DNA of 64,000 bases from Streptomyces inusitatus (GCF_014651115.1 NZ_BMWG01000007.1:227257-291256), one strand, 5' to 3'; shown: positions 42,234 to 50,709, counted from the stretch's first letter. The notes: generated from the letters alone by a model not told the origin. Numbers and translations are program-made.

Positions 42234-43217
42234 TCATCGCGCGCGGGCCTCGGGGTGCCGCAGGCACCAGCCCTCCCACGCCGACTCGACCATCTCGCGC
42301 ACCCCGCGCGAGGCCGTCCACCCCAGCTCCTCGCCGATCAGCCCGACCGAGGCCACCGCCTTCGCCGCGTCGCCCGGACGGCGCGGCTCGACCACCGGCT
42401 CCACCGCCCGCCCGGTGACCTCGCCCACCAGGGAGGCCAGCTCCCGCACCGAGACCCCCTCGCCGCGTCCGATGTTCACCGTCAGATCGCCCGGCGTCCG
42501 CTGCGCGGCGAGCCTGCGGGCCACCGCCAGATGAGCGTCGGCGAGATCCGCCACATGGATGTAGTCGCGGATGCAGGTGCCGTCCGGCGTCGGATAGTCG
42601 TCGCCGAAGATCCGCGGCGCCTCGCCCCGGGTGATCCGGTCGAAGAACATCGGGATGATGTTGAAGACCCCGATGTCCGACAGCTCGGGGGCGGCCGAGC
42701 CGGCCACATTGAAGTACCGCAGACACGCCGTCGACAGGGAGTGCGCCCGCCCGGCCGCCCGTACCAGCCACTCCCCGGCCAGCTTGGTCTCGCCGTAGGG
42801 GTTGATCGGGACGCAGGGGGCCGACTCCGGGATCAGATCCAGCTCGGGCACTCCGTACACGGCCGCCGAGGAGGAGAAGAGGAAGGTGCTCACCCCGGCC
42901 TTGACGACCGCCTCCAGCAGCACGGTCAGCCCGTGCACATTCTCCCGGTAGTACCGCAGCGGCTCCTCCACCGACTGCCCGACCTGCTTCTTGGCCGCGA
43001 GATGGATGACCCCCGTGATCTCGTGCTCCGCCAGGGTCCGGTCCAGCAGCTCCCGGTCCAGGACGGCCCCCCGTACCAGCGGAACCCCCTCGGGCAGTCG
43101 CTCGATCACGCCGGACGACAAGTCGTCCAGCACGACGACCGGCTCGCCGGCCTCCGTCATCGCCCGCGCCACATGCGCGCCGATGTATCCCGCTCCACCT
43201 GTTATCAGCCACGTCAT
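42234..43217 (-). CDS. galE: UDP-glucose 4-epimerase
   Basis: 327 residues, ATG at 43217. Extended SDR: NAD motif ITGGAGYIGAHVARAM, DDLSSG, IHLAAKKQVGQSV (the Lys-Lys region binding NAD), SSAAVYGVPE and the catalytic NPYGETKLAGEWLV (Tyr/Lys), then CLRYFNVAGS and GTCIRDYIHVADLADAH. All canonical GalE residues are present. It interconverts UDP-glucose and UDP-galactose and could supply galactose units to the divergent surface-polymer operon that starts 323 bp away. Standard length. Confidence 0.94.
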   Translation of the reverse strand: MTWLITGGAGYIGAHVARAMTEAGEPVVVLDDLSSGVIERLPEGVPLVRGAVLDRELLDRTLAEHEITGVIHLAAKKQVGQSVEEPLRYYRENVHGLTVLLEAVVKAGVSTFLFSSSAAVYGVPELDLIPESAPCVPINPYGETKLAGEWLVRAAGRAHSLSTACLRYFNVAGSAAPELSDIGVFNIIPMFFDRITRGEAPRIFGDDYPTPDGTCIRDYIHVADLADAHLAVARRLAAQRTPGDLTVNIGRGEGVSVRELASLVGEVTGRAVEPVVEPRRPGDAAKAVASVGLIGEELGWTASRGVREMVESAWEGWCLRHPEARAR

Positions 43218-43540
43218 ACCGTCAGCCTATGGCCTGGCCCCCGGATCGCCCCGGGCCCGCGCCGATCATGAGCGCGGCCCCGGGCCCGCCCGGGATCGCG
43301 CCGTTCTCCCGGGGGGCGGGTTTGTGGGCCGGGGCACTGATCGACGATGATGATCTCCGACTGGGCCCCCGCCGGGGTTCCGTCACGGCGACCGGTGCCC
43401 GATCGGGGCGTAAACGGCCAGTGAACTCCCCTCTGAGCGCATCCGATAGCCTCTGCCGAAGCCTTGCCGACGTGCTGCCGCCCGAGTGACGGGCCGGGCC
43501 GTCGCGCACCCACACCCTCGGTTCCAAGGAGTGAGTTCGT
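43218..43540. other. Divergent promoter region between galE and the DUF5941 operon
   Basis: 323 bp without a convincing gene. A plausible promoter stretch lies around 43400-43460 (TGAACT and GATAGCC patches), followed by the AAGGAG site at 43526-43531. Frames here lack coding bias. Confidence 0.55.
43526..43531 (+). promoter_or_regulatory. Strong ribosome-binding site that points to a CTG start
   Basis: AAGGAG is followed by 9 bp and then CTG at 43541. In the DUF5941 frame a stop codon at 43532-43534 excludes any start upstream, and the next candidate is GTG at 43571, 39 bp beyond the site. CTG is therefore the best-placed start. Confidence 0.5.
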
Positions 43541-45373
43541 CTGTCGACCGCCATCCTCACCGGTCCGCCCGTGCCCGGTTCGTCGCTTGAGGGCGATCTG
43601 CGGTCGCTGGGCTTCGACGTACGCGTCTCCCCCGGAGCCGACCGGACCGCCGAGCTGCTCGCCGAGGTCCCGGGGGCCGACCGGGTCGCCGTCGTGGACG
43701 CCCGCTTCGTCGGGCACGTCCACTCGCTGCGCCTCGCGCTGACCGACCCCCGCTTCCCGGCGGCCGCCGTCCCCGGCGCGCTGACCGTCCAGCCCGCCGG
43801 CCGCGCCGCCCTCACCAGGGCGCTCGCCCGGGCCGGCGAGCCGGACACCGCGCGGGCGGCGGCCGGGGCCCCGGCCGCGATCTCCTCCGACACCGTGCTG
43901 CCCGATGTGCTCGCCCAGGGGGTGGAGACCGACGGCACCCCCGTGCACCGGCCCGATCTCGGCTCCCTCGTCGCGACGGTCCCCGGCGACCCCCAGGCGC
44001 GCAACGAGGCCCGGCAGGCCGTCCTGGCCGTCGACGACGAGGCCGTACGGCTGCGCTCCTCGGTCAAGGCCCGTGACGGCTTCTTCACCACCTACTGCGT
44101 CAGCCCGTACTCGCGGCACATCGCCCGCTGGTGCGCCCGCCGGGGCCTCACCCCCAACCAGGTCACCACCGCGTCGCTGATCACCGCGCTGATCGCGGCG
44201 GGCTTCGCCGCGACCGGCACCCGGGCCGGCTTCGCCGTGGCCGGTCTGCTGCTGCTCCTCTCCTTCGTGCTGGACTGCGCCGACGGCCAGCTCGCCCGCT
44301 ACTCCCTCCAGTACTCCACGATGGGGGCCTGGCTCGACGCCACCTTCGACCGGGCCAAGGAGTACGCGTTCTACGCGGGCCTGGCGCTCGGCGCGGCGCG
44401 GGCGGGCGACGACGTGTGGGCGCTGGCGCTCGGCGCGATGGTCCTCCAGACCTGCCGCCATGTCGTGGACTTCTCCTTCAACGAGGCCAACCACGACGCG
44501 GTCTCCAACACCAGCCCCACCGCCGCCCTCTCCGACAAGCTCGACAGCGTCGGCTGGACGGTGTGGGTGCGCCGGATGATCGTGCTCCCGATCGGCGAGC
44601 GCTGGGCCATGATCGCCGTGCTGACCGCCGTGACCACCCCCCGGATCGTCTTCTACGCGCTCCTCGTGGGCTGCGGCTTCGCCGCCTGCTACACCACCGC
44701 CGGACGGCTGCTGCGCTCGCTGACCCGCAAGGCCACCAGGACCGAGCGCGCCACCCGGGCGCTGGCGGAGCTGGCCGACTCCGGGCCGCTCGCCGAGACC
44801 GTCGCCCGGGCCGCCCGCCCGCTCGCGCGCCGGCTGCCCGCGATCGCCCCGCCCGTCATCGCCCTGCTGGGCGGCGGCGCGCTGGCCGCCACCGCCGCGC
44901 TCAGCCCGTACGGGTCCCTCTGGCCGCTCCTCGCCGCCGTCGGCTATGTCCTCACCTCGGGCCTCGCCGTCGCCCGCCCGCTGGGCGGCGCGCTCGACTG
45001 GCTGGTCCCGCCCGCCTTCCGGGCCGCCGAGTACGGCACGATCCTGGCCCTGGCCGCCCGCGCCGACGTGGACGGGGCGCTGCCCGCCGCTTTCGGCCTG
45101 GTGTCGGCGGTCGCCTACCATCACTACGACACGGTCTACCGCATCCGGGGGGGCACCGGGGCGCCGCCGCAGTGGCTGGTGCGGGTGATCGGCGGGCACG
45201 AGGGCCGGATCCTGGCCGTCGCGCTGCTGGCCGCACTGGTCACCGCCACCGACTTCACCATCGCGCTGACGGCCCTGGCCGTCGTCGTCGCACTCGTGGT
45301 GCTGGTGGAGAGCATCCGCTTCTGGGTGTCCTCCGCCGCGCCCGCCGTACATGACGAAGGAGAACCCGCATGA
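43541..45373 (+). CDS. DUF5941-type protein with CDP-alcohol phosphatidyltransferase domain
   Basis: 610 residues if the CTG at 43541 is the start, 600 from the GTG at 43571. The N-terminal roughly 165 residues (STAILTGPPVPGSSLEGDLRSLGFDV) resemble a degenerate nucleotidyltransferase without the usual GAGxG(T)R loop. Next is a DIPP-synthase-like linker (SSVKARDGFFTTY... RRGLTPNQVT), then the full CDP-alcohol phosphotransferase motif: D245, D248, G249, A252, R253, G262, D266, D270. The C-terminal half has further hydrophobic helices and matches DUF5941 as I remember it. Its architecture recalls bifunctional inositol-1-phosphate cytidylyltransferase/di-myo-inositol-phosphate synthase. First gene of a coupled operon. 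Confidence 0.8.
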   Translation: MSTAILTGPPVPGSSLEGDLRSLGFDVRVSPGADRTAELLAEVPGADRVAVVDARFVGHVHSLRLALTDPRFPAAAVPGALTVQPAGRAALTRALARAGEPDTARAAAGAPAAISSDTVLPDVLAQGVETDGTPVHRPDLGSLVATVPGDPQARNEARQAVLAVDDEAVRLRSSVKARDGFFTTYCVSPYSRHIARWCARRGLTPNQVTTASLITALIAAGFAATGTRAGFAVAGLLLLLSFVLDCADGQLARYSLQYSTMGAWLDATFDRAKEYAFYAGLALGAARAGDDVWALALGAMVLQTCRHVVDFSFNEANHDAVSNTSPTAALSDKLDSVGWTVWVRRMIVLPIGERWAMIAVLTAVTTPRIVFYALLVGCGFAACYTTAGRLLRSLTRKATRTERATRALAELADSGPLAETVARAARPLARRLPAIAPPVIALLGGGALAATAALSPYGSLWPLLAAVGYVLTSGLAVARPLGGALDWLVPPAFRAAEYGTILALAARADVDGALPAAFGLVSAVAYHHYDTVYRIRGGTGAPPQWLVRVIGGHEGRILAVALLAALVTATDFTIALTALAVVVALVVLVESIRFWVSSAAPAVHDEGEPA

Positions 45374-46122
45374 TCGGCCTTGTCCTGGCCGCCGGTGCCG
45401 GACGGCGTCTTCGCCCCTACACCGACACGCTTCCCAAGGCCCTCGTGCCCGTGGGCCCCGAGCTGGACGGGGTCTCCAAGACCGTCCTCGACATGACCCT
45501 CGCCAACTTCGCCGAGATCGGTCTCACCGAGGCCGCGATCGTCGTCGGCTACCGCAAGGAGGCCGTCTACGAGCGCAAGGCCGCGCTGGAGGCCGCGTAC
45601 GGCCTCAAGCTGACCCTCGTCGAGAACGACAAGGCCGAGGAGTGGAACAACGCCTACTCCCTGTGGTGCGCCCGTGACGTCCTGAAGCGGGGCGTCATCC
45701 TCGCCAACGGCGACACCGTCCACCCGGTCTCCGTGGAGCGCACCCTGCTCGCCGCCCGGGGCGACGGCAAGAAGATCATCCTCGCCCTCGACACGGTGAA
45801 GAACCTCGCCGACGAGGAGATGAAGGTGATCACCGAGGAGGGTCTCGGCGTCCGCCGGATCACCAAGCTCATGGACCCCGCCACCGCCACCGGCGAGTAC
45901 ATCGGCGTCACCCTGATCGAGCCCGAGGCCGCCGAGGAGCTGGCGGACGCCCTCAGGGCGACCTTCGAGCGCGACCCCGACCTCTACTACGAGGACGGCT
46001 ACCAGGAACTGATCGACCGAGGCGTCACCGTGGACGTCGCCCCCATCGGGGACGTGCCGTGGGTGGAGATCGACAACCACGACGACCTCGCGAAGGGCCG
46101 TGAGATCGCGTGCCTGTACTGA
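45370..46122 (+). CDS. LicC/IPCT-like sugar- or polyol-phosphate cytidylyltransferase
   Basis: 250 residues, start in an ATGA overlap with the upstream gene. It is a GT-A-like nucleotidyltransferase: LVLAAGAGRRLRPYTDTLPKALVPV (NTP loop, substrate Lys), then EEWNNAYSLWCARD, an NNAYSLW signature shared with phosphocholine and inositol-1-phosphate cytidylyltransferases, ANGDTVHP as the metal Asp, and VPWVEIDNHDDLAKG as the C-terminal metal site. Predicted product: a CDP-alcohol for the two CDP-alcohol phosphotransferases of this operon. CTP use is inferred from family; the substrate could be inositol, glycerol, choline or another polyol phosphate. Confidence 0.85.
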   Translation: MIGLVLAAGAGRRLRPYTDTLPKALVPVGPELDGVSKTVLDMTLANFAEIGLTEAAIVVGYRKEAVYERKAALEAAYGLKLTLVENDKAEEWNNAYSLWCARDVLKRGVILANGDTVHPVSVERTLLAARGDGKKIILALDTVKNLADEEMKVITEEGLGVRRITKLMDPATATGEYIGVTLIEPEAAEELADALRATFERDPDLYYEDGYQELIDRGVTVDVAPIGDVPWVEIDNHDDLAKGREIACLY

Positions 46123-47171
46123 CCCGGCTCATCCCTTCGCCGGTCGTCGTCGACATCCGGCGGGGAGCGCTGGACGATCTGGCCGGCCTCCTCGCCGACC
46201 AGCGGATCTCCGCGTCCGGGAAGCTCGCCGTCGCGCTGAGCGGCGGCTCCGGCCGCGCGCTGCGCGAGAAGCTGGAGCCGGCGCTGCCGGGCGCGGACTG
46301 GTTCGAGGTCGCCGACGGCACCATCGACTCGGCCGTCCGGCTCGCCGACGCCATCAAGGGACAGCGGTACGACGCCGTGGTCGCCCTCGGCGGCGGCAAG
46401 ATCATCGACGTCAGCAAGTACGCGGCGGCCCGGGTCGGCCTGCCGCTGGTCTCCGTCGCCACCAATCTGGCGCACGACGGCATCTGCTCGCCGGTCGCCA
46501 CCCTCGACAACGACAACGGCCGGGGCTCCTACGGCGTACCCACGCCCATCGCCATGGTCATCGACCTCGATGTGATCCGCGACGCCCCGGCCCGGTTCAT
46601 CCGCTCCGGCGTCGGCGACACGGTCTCCAATCTGTCGGCGATCGCGGACTGGGAACTCTCCCACCGCGTCAACGGCGAGCCCGTCGACGGACTCGCCGCC
46701 GCCATGGCCCGCACGGCGGGGGAGTCCGTACTGCGCCACCCCGGCTCGGTCGCCGACGACGAGTTCCTCACCGTGCTCGCCGAGGCGCTCGTCCTCACCG
46801 GCATCGCCATGTCGATCAGCGGTGACACCCGCCCGTCGTCCGGCGCCTGCCACGAGATCAGCCACGCCTTCGACCTGCTGTATCCGCAGCGCGCCGCCAG
46901 CCACGGCGAACAGGTCGGACTCGGCGCGGCCTTCGCCATGCATCTGCGCGGGGCCCACCAGCAGGCCGGGCTCTTCGCGGAGGTGCTGCGGCGGCACAGC
47001 CTGCCCGTGCTGCCCGCCGAAATCGGTTTCTCCGTCGACGAGTTCGTCGCGGCCGTGGAGTACGCCCCGCAGACCAGGCCGGGCCGCTTCACCATCCTTG
47101 AACACCTCGACCTCACCACCGACCAGATCAGGGACGCGTACGCCGACTATGCCAAGACCATCCGTAGCTGA
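46110..47171 (+). CDS. Glycerol-1-phosphate dehydrogenase-like Fe/Zn alcohol dehydrogenase
   Basis: 353 residues, GTG at 46110 overlapping the previous gene by 13 bp. Family features: VALGGGKIIDVSKYAA (NAD loop), VATNLAHDGICSPVATL, and zinc ligands Asp in GVGDTVSN, His in SGACHEISHAFDLL and His in ASHGEQVGLG. The CHEISH motif is diagnostic of the sn-glycerol-1-phosphate dehydrogenase / AraM branch of the 3-dehydroquinate synthase superfamily. It would reduce dihydroxyacetone phosphate or another ketose phosphate to a polyol phosphate, providing the substrate for the adjacent cytidylyltransferase. Archaeal-stereochemistry glycerol phosphate in a bacterium would be unusual. Confidence 0.85.
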   Translation: MPVLTRLIPSPVVVDIRRGALDDLAGLLADQRISASGKLAVALSGGSGRALREKLEPALPGADWFEVADGTIDSAVRLADAIKGQRYDAVVALGGGKIIDVSKYAAARVGLPLVSVATNLAHDGICSPVATLDNDNGRGSYGVPTPIAMVIDLDVIRDAPARFIRSGVGDTVSNLSAIADWELSHRVNGEPVDGLAAAMARTAGESVLRHPGSVADDEFLTVLAEALVLTGIAMSISGDTRPSSGACHEISHAFDLLYPQRAASHGEQVGLGAAFAMHLRGAHQQAGLFAEVLRRHSLPVLPAEIGFSVDEFVAAVEYAPQTRPGRFTILEHLDLTTDQIRDAYADYAKTIRS

Positions 47172-47931
47172 GCTCCGCCCGGTCGTTCACCCGGAGGGAG
47201 TGAAGGACCGGAGAAGCGGCGAGCACTGGGCCGGACGCCTGTACATGCGGGAAATCTCGCTGCACATCGACCCGTATCTGGTGAACACCAGGATCACGCC
47301 CAACCAGCTGACCCACCTCATGATCGTGGTGGGGGTCATCGGCGGCGCGGCCCTGCTGATCCCCGGGCTGACCGGCGCGATCCTCGCCGCCGTCCTCTTC
47401 CAGCTCTATCTGCTGCTCGACTGCGTCGACGGCGAGGTCGCCCGCTGGCGCGGACAGACCTCCATCACCGGTATCTATCTCGACCGGATCGGCCACTACA
47501 TCTGCGAGGCCGCCCTCCTGGTCGGCTTCGGAGTCCGCGGGGCCGACGCCTTCGGCGACGGCCGCCCCGAGTGGCTGTGGGCCTTCCTCGGCACGGTCGC
47601 CGCCCTCGGCGCGATCCTGATCAAGGCCGAGACCGACCTCGTCGACGTCGCCCGCCAGCGCAGCGGACTGCCGGCCGTCAAGGACGAGGCCTCCGTACCC
47701 CGCTCCTCCGGTCTGGCGCTCGCCCGCCGCGCCGCCGCCGCCCTCAAGTTCCACCGGCTCGTCGGCGGGATCGAGGCCAGCCTCTTCATCCTGGTGATGG
47801 CCGTCCTCGACACCGTCCAGGGCGACGGTCTCTTCTTCACCCGCCTCGGCATCGCGGTCCTCGCCGGCATCGCCGTCGTCCAGACCCTGCTGCACCTGGT
47901 GTCGATCCTGGCTTCGAGCAGGCTGAAGTGA
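47149..47931 (+). CDS. CDP-alcohol phosphatidyltransferase family protein with D4-to-His change
   Basis: 260 residues, ATG at 47149, overlapping the previous gene by 23 bp. A soluble N-terminal segment ends in TRITPNQLTHLMI; about six transmembrane helices follow. The catalytic motif is D91, D94, G95, A98, R99, G108, D112, but the last position, normally the catalytic Asp, is His 116 (codon CAC at 47494-47496, in YLDRIGHYI). The remaining residues, including metal and CDP ligands, are intact. It should either use another base or have a changed reaction. Transmembrane topology and TPNQLT linker match its partner DUF5941 protein. GTGA coupling with the GT2 gene follows. Confidence 0.85.
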   Translation: MPRPSVAELRPVVHPEGVKDRRSGEHWAGRLYMREISLHIDPYLVNTRITPNQLTHLMIVVGVIGGAALLIPGLTGAILAAVLFQLYLLLDCVDGEVARWRGQTSITGIYLDRIGHYICEAALLVGFGVRGADAFGDGRPEWLWAFLGTVAALGAILIKAETDLVDVARQRSGLPAVKDEASVPRSSGLALARRAAAALKFHRLVGGIEASLFILVMAVLDTVQGDGLFFTRLGIAVLAGIAVVQTLLHLVSILASSRLK

Positions 47932-48821
47932 CGGCGGACCTCAGGCTGGGCGCGGTGATCATCACCATGGGGGACCGCCCCGATGATCTGCGCGCCCTGC
48001 TGGACTCGGTCGCCGGGCAGGACGGCGACCGGGTGGAGGTCGTCGTCGTCGGCAACGGCTCCCCCGTCACCGGGGCGGACGACCTCCCCCCGGGCGTGCG
48101 CACCGTCGAGCTGCCCGAGAACCTGGGCATCCCCGGCGGCCGCAACGCGGGCATCGAGGCGTTCGGGCCCGCCGGGTCCGAGGTCGACGCCCTGCTCTTC
48201 CTCGACGACGACGGTCTCCTCCCCGGGACCGACACCGCCGAGCTGGTGCGCGAGGCCTTCGCCGCCGACCCGGAGCTGGGCATCCTCTCGTTCCGGATCG
48301 CCGATCCGGAGACCGGCGCCACCCAGCGCCGCCACGTCCCCCGGCTGCGCGCCGCGGACCCGATGCGCTCCTCGCGGGTGACCACCTTCCTGGGCGGCGC
48401 GAGCGCCGTGCGGACGAAGGTGATCGGGGAGGTCGGACCGCTGCCCGGCGAGTTCTTCTACGCCCATGAGGAGACCGACCTCGCCTGGCGGGCGCTGGAC
48501 GCGGGGTGGATGATCGACTACCGCTCGGACATGGTGCTGCACCACCCCACGACGGCCCCCTCCCGGCACGCGGTCTACCACCGGATGGTGGCCCGCAACC
48601 GGGTCTGGCTCGCGCGCCGCAACCTTCCCGCGCCGCTGGTCCCCGTCTATCTCGCCGTCTGGGTGCTGCTCACCCTCGCCCGCCGTCCCTCGGGGGCCGC
48701 CCTGAAGGCCTGGGCGGGCGGATTCACGGAAGGCTGGCGAACCCCCTGCGGTCCCCGCCGGCCCATGAAGTGGCGAACTGTGTGGAGGCTCACCCGACTG
48801 GGCCGGCCTCCGGTGATCTGA
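47928..48821 (+). CDS. GT2 family glycosyltransferase
   Basis: 297 residues, GTG start overlapping the previous stop in GTGA. GT-A fold: AVIITMGDRPDDLRALLDSVAGQ, VVVGNGSP, LPENLGIPGGRNAGIEAFG, FLDDDGLLPG (metal-binding DxD-type motif), FLGGASAVRTKVI and FFYAHEETDLAWRALDAG (catalytic acid, ED). The pattern is closest to rhamnosyl/galactofuranosyl-type family 2 enzymes. The C-terminal VLLTLARRPSGAALKAWAGGF segment is amphipathic. It is the fifth and last gene of the coupled operon. Predicted role: glycosylation of the lipid or polyol-phosphate product on the cytoplasmic face. Confidence 0.88.
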   Translation: MTADLRLGAVIITMGDRPDDLRALLDSVAGQDGDRVEVVVVGNGSPVTGADDLPPGVRTVELPENLGIPGGRNAGIEAFGPAGSEVDALLFLDDDGLLPGTDTAELVREAFAADPELGILSFRIADPETGATQRRHVPRLRAADPMRSSRVTTFLGGASAVRTKVIGEVGPLPGEFFYAHEETDLAWRALDAGWMIDYRSDMVLHHPTTAPSRHAVYHRMVARNRVWLARRNLPAPLVPVYLAVWVLLTLARRPSGAALKAWAGGFTEGWRTPCGPRRPMKWRTVWRLTRLGRPPVI

Positions 48822-48922
48822 CAAGCTTGGGCCTTGAGAGCTCCGGGCGCACTCCGGGATTCCGGCGACGACCCGGAGCCGCGCCCCCACTGCCGCGCAT
48901 CTCGAAGACGAAAGTATCCCTT

Positions 48923-49852
48923 GTGAGTGACACATCCCCTGACGGTGCGATCACGATGACCGCCCGGCCATCGGCCGACGATGCCCTGTCCCCGGCGCAG
49001 CTCGCCGCCAAGTACGGTCTTTCGGTCAGCGGCGCCCGCCCGGGACTGGCCGAGTATGTGCGTCAGCTCTGGGGCCGGCGACATTTCATCCTGGCCTTCT
49101 CGCAGGCCAAGCTGACCGCCCAGTACAGCAAGGCCAAGCTGGGCCAGCTCTGGCAGGTGGTGACCCCGCTGCTGAACGCGCTGGTCTACTACCTGATCTT
49201 CGGACTGATCCTCGGGACCCGGGGCGGGATGTCCGACGAGGTCTTCGTGCCGTTCCTGGTGACGGGTGTCTTCGTCTTCACCTTCACCCAGAGCTCCGTG
49301 ATGTCGGGCGTACGGGCCATCTCGGGCAATCTGGGGCTGGTGCGGGCCCTGCACTTCCCGCGCGCCTCGCTCCCCATCTCCTTCGCGCTCCAGCAGCTCC
49401 AGCAGCTGCTGTTCTCGATGATCGTGCTGGTCCTGATCGTGATCGGCTTCGGCAGCTACCCCACGCTGTCCTGGCTGCTGATCATCCCCGCGCTGGCGCT
49501 CCAGTTCGTCTTCAACACCGGCCTCGCGCTGATCGTGGCCAGGCTCGGCAGCAAGACGCCCGACCTCGCCCAGCTGATGCCGTTCATCATGCGGACCTGG
49601 ATGTACGCCTCCGGCGTGATGTTCTCCATCCCGCTGATGCTCAAGGACAAGCCGTCCTGGATCGCCGATGTGCTCCAGTGGAACCCGGCCGCCGTCTACA
49701 TGGACCTGATCCGCTTCGCGCTGATCGACGGCTACGGCTCCTCGAACCTGCCGGACCATGTCTGGGCGCTCGCGCTGGGCTGGGCGCTCGTGTTCGGCAT
49801 CCTTGGTTTCGTGTACTTCTGGAAGGCTGAGGAACGGTATGGCCGTGGCTGA
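48923..49852 (+). CDS. ABC-2 type polysaccharide/teichoic acid exporter permease (TagG-like)
   Basis: 309 residues from the GTG at 48923 (an ATG at 48956 is an alternative). After a soluble N-terminal part (about 65 residues) are six membrane helices: LLNALVYYLIFGLILGT, FVPFLVTGVFVFTFTQSSV, QQLLFSMIVLVLIVIGF, LLIIPALALQFVFNTGLALIV, MYASGVMFSIPLML, and ALALGWALVFGILGFVYFW. The NLGLVRALHFPRASLPIS coupling-loop region fits TagG/RfbA/Wzm. It overlaps the ATPase gene by 14 bp. Exports undecaprenyl- or lipid-linked polymers. It starts 101 bp downstream of the polyol-phosphate operon, in the same direction. Confidence 0.9.
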   Translation: MSDTSPDGAITMTARPSADDALSPAQLAAKYGLSVSGARPGLAEYVRQLWGRRHFILAFSQAKLTAQYSKAKLGQLWQVVTPLLNALVYYLIFGLILGTRGGMSDEVFVPFLVTGVFVFTFTQSSVMSGVRAISGNLGLVRALHFPRASLPISFALQQLQQLLFSMIVLVLIVIGFGSYPTLSWLLIIPALALQFVFNTGLALIVARLGSKTPDLAQLMPFIMRTWMYASGVMFSIPLMLKDKPSWIADVLQWNPAAVYMDLIRFALIDGYGSSNLPDHVWALALGWALVFGILGFVYFWKAEERYGRG

Positions 49853-50630
49853 GAACAACACCGGGCGAATCCCCACCGTCATCGCCGACGACGTCCACAT
49901 CGTCTACCGCGTCCACGGCTCGGCCGGCGGCCGGGGCAGTGCCACCGCCGCGCTCAGCCGGATCCTGCGGCGCAAGAAGGGCGAGCAGCAGCGGGGCGTG
50001 CGCGAGGTGCACGCCGTGCGCGGCGTCTCCTTCACCGCCTACCGGGGCGAGGCGATCGGTCTGATCGGCACCAACGGCTCCGGCAAGTCGACGCTGCTGC
50101 GCGCCATAGCCGGACTGCTGCCCACCGAGCGCGGCCATGTCTACACCGACGGCCAGCCCTCGCTGCTGGGCGTCAACGCGGCGCTGATGGGCGATCTGAC
50201 CGGCGAGCGCAATGTGATCCTCGGCGGACTGGCCATGGGCATGTCGCGCGAGCAGATCCGCGACCGCTACCAGTCCATCGTCGACTTCTCCGGGATCAAC
50301 GAGAAGGGCGACTTCATCACGCTGCCGATGCGCACCTACTCCTCCGGCATGGGCGCGCGGCTGCGGTTCTCCATCGCGGCGGCCAAGGACCACGACGTCC
50401 TGATGATCGACGAGGCCCTCGCCACCGGTGACCGCAAGTTCCAGATCCGCTCCGAGCAGCGCATCCGTGAGCTGCGCAAGGAGGCCGGCACGGTCTTCCT
50501 GGTGAGCCACAGCAACAAGTCGATCCGGGACACCTGCGACCGTGTGCTCTGGCTGGAGAAGGGCGAGCTGCTGATGGACGGGCCCACCGACGAGGTCCTC
50601 AAGGCGTACGAAAAGGAAACCGGCAAGTAG
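49839..50630 (+). CDS. ABC exporter ATP-binding protein (TagH/Wzt-like)
   Basis: 263 residues, ATG at 49839, coupled to the permease. Walker A is IGTNGSGKSTLLRAI (near residue 79), signature YSSGMGARLRFSI, Walker B VLMIDEALATGDRKF and switch His in LVSHSNKSI. The Asp-Glu-Ala Walker B and the short N-terminal extension (VHIVYRVHGSA... RKKGEQQRGVREVHAVRGVSF) are typical of the TagH/Wzt/RfbB group. It lacks the C-terminal carbohydrate-recognition domain of some Wzt proteins, so polymer-end recognition is not expected. A clear hairpin terminator follows at 50678-50709. Confidence 0.92.
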   Translation: MAVAENNTGRIPTVIADDVHIVYRVHGSAGGRGSATAALSRILRRKKGEQQRGVREVHAVRGVSFTAYRGEAIGLIGTNGSGKSTLLRAIAGLLPTERGHVYTDGQPSLLGVNAALMGDLTGERNVILGGLAMGMSREQIRDRYQSIVDFSGINEKGDFITLPMRTYSSGMGARLRFSIAAAKDHDVLMIDEALATGDRKFQIRSEQRIRELRKEAGTVFLVSHSNKSIRDTCDRVLWLEKGELLMDGPTDEVLKAYEKETGK

Positions 50631-50677
50631 TTACCAGAACGAGACCAAGGGGCCGGCGACGGAGCCGGTCCTGATCG

Positions 50678-50709
50678 AGGCCCCCGCTTTGACATCCGGG
50701 CGGGGGCCT
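50678..50709 (+). terminator. Terminator of the TagGH-like operon
   Basis: AGGCCCCCG at 50678-50686 pairs with CGGGGGCCT at 50701-50709 across a 14-base loop, followed by a TAT patch. It lies 48 bp after the ATPase stop. Confidence 0.75.

Noticed and set aside
43229..43489. An 86-codon frame in the galE-DUF5941 divergent region
   Set aside because: No ribosome-binding site, wrong codon bias and overlap with promoter-like sequence.
43531..43590. A 19-residue GTG frame at 43531 that overlaps the proposed CTG start
   Set aside because: Its GTG overlaps the ribosome-binding site itself, and the peptide is unlike anything known; noted only as a possible sign of a sequencing slip.
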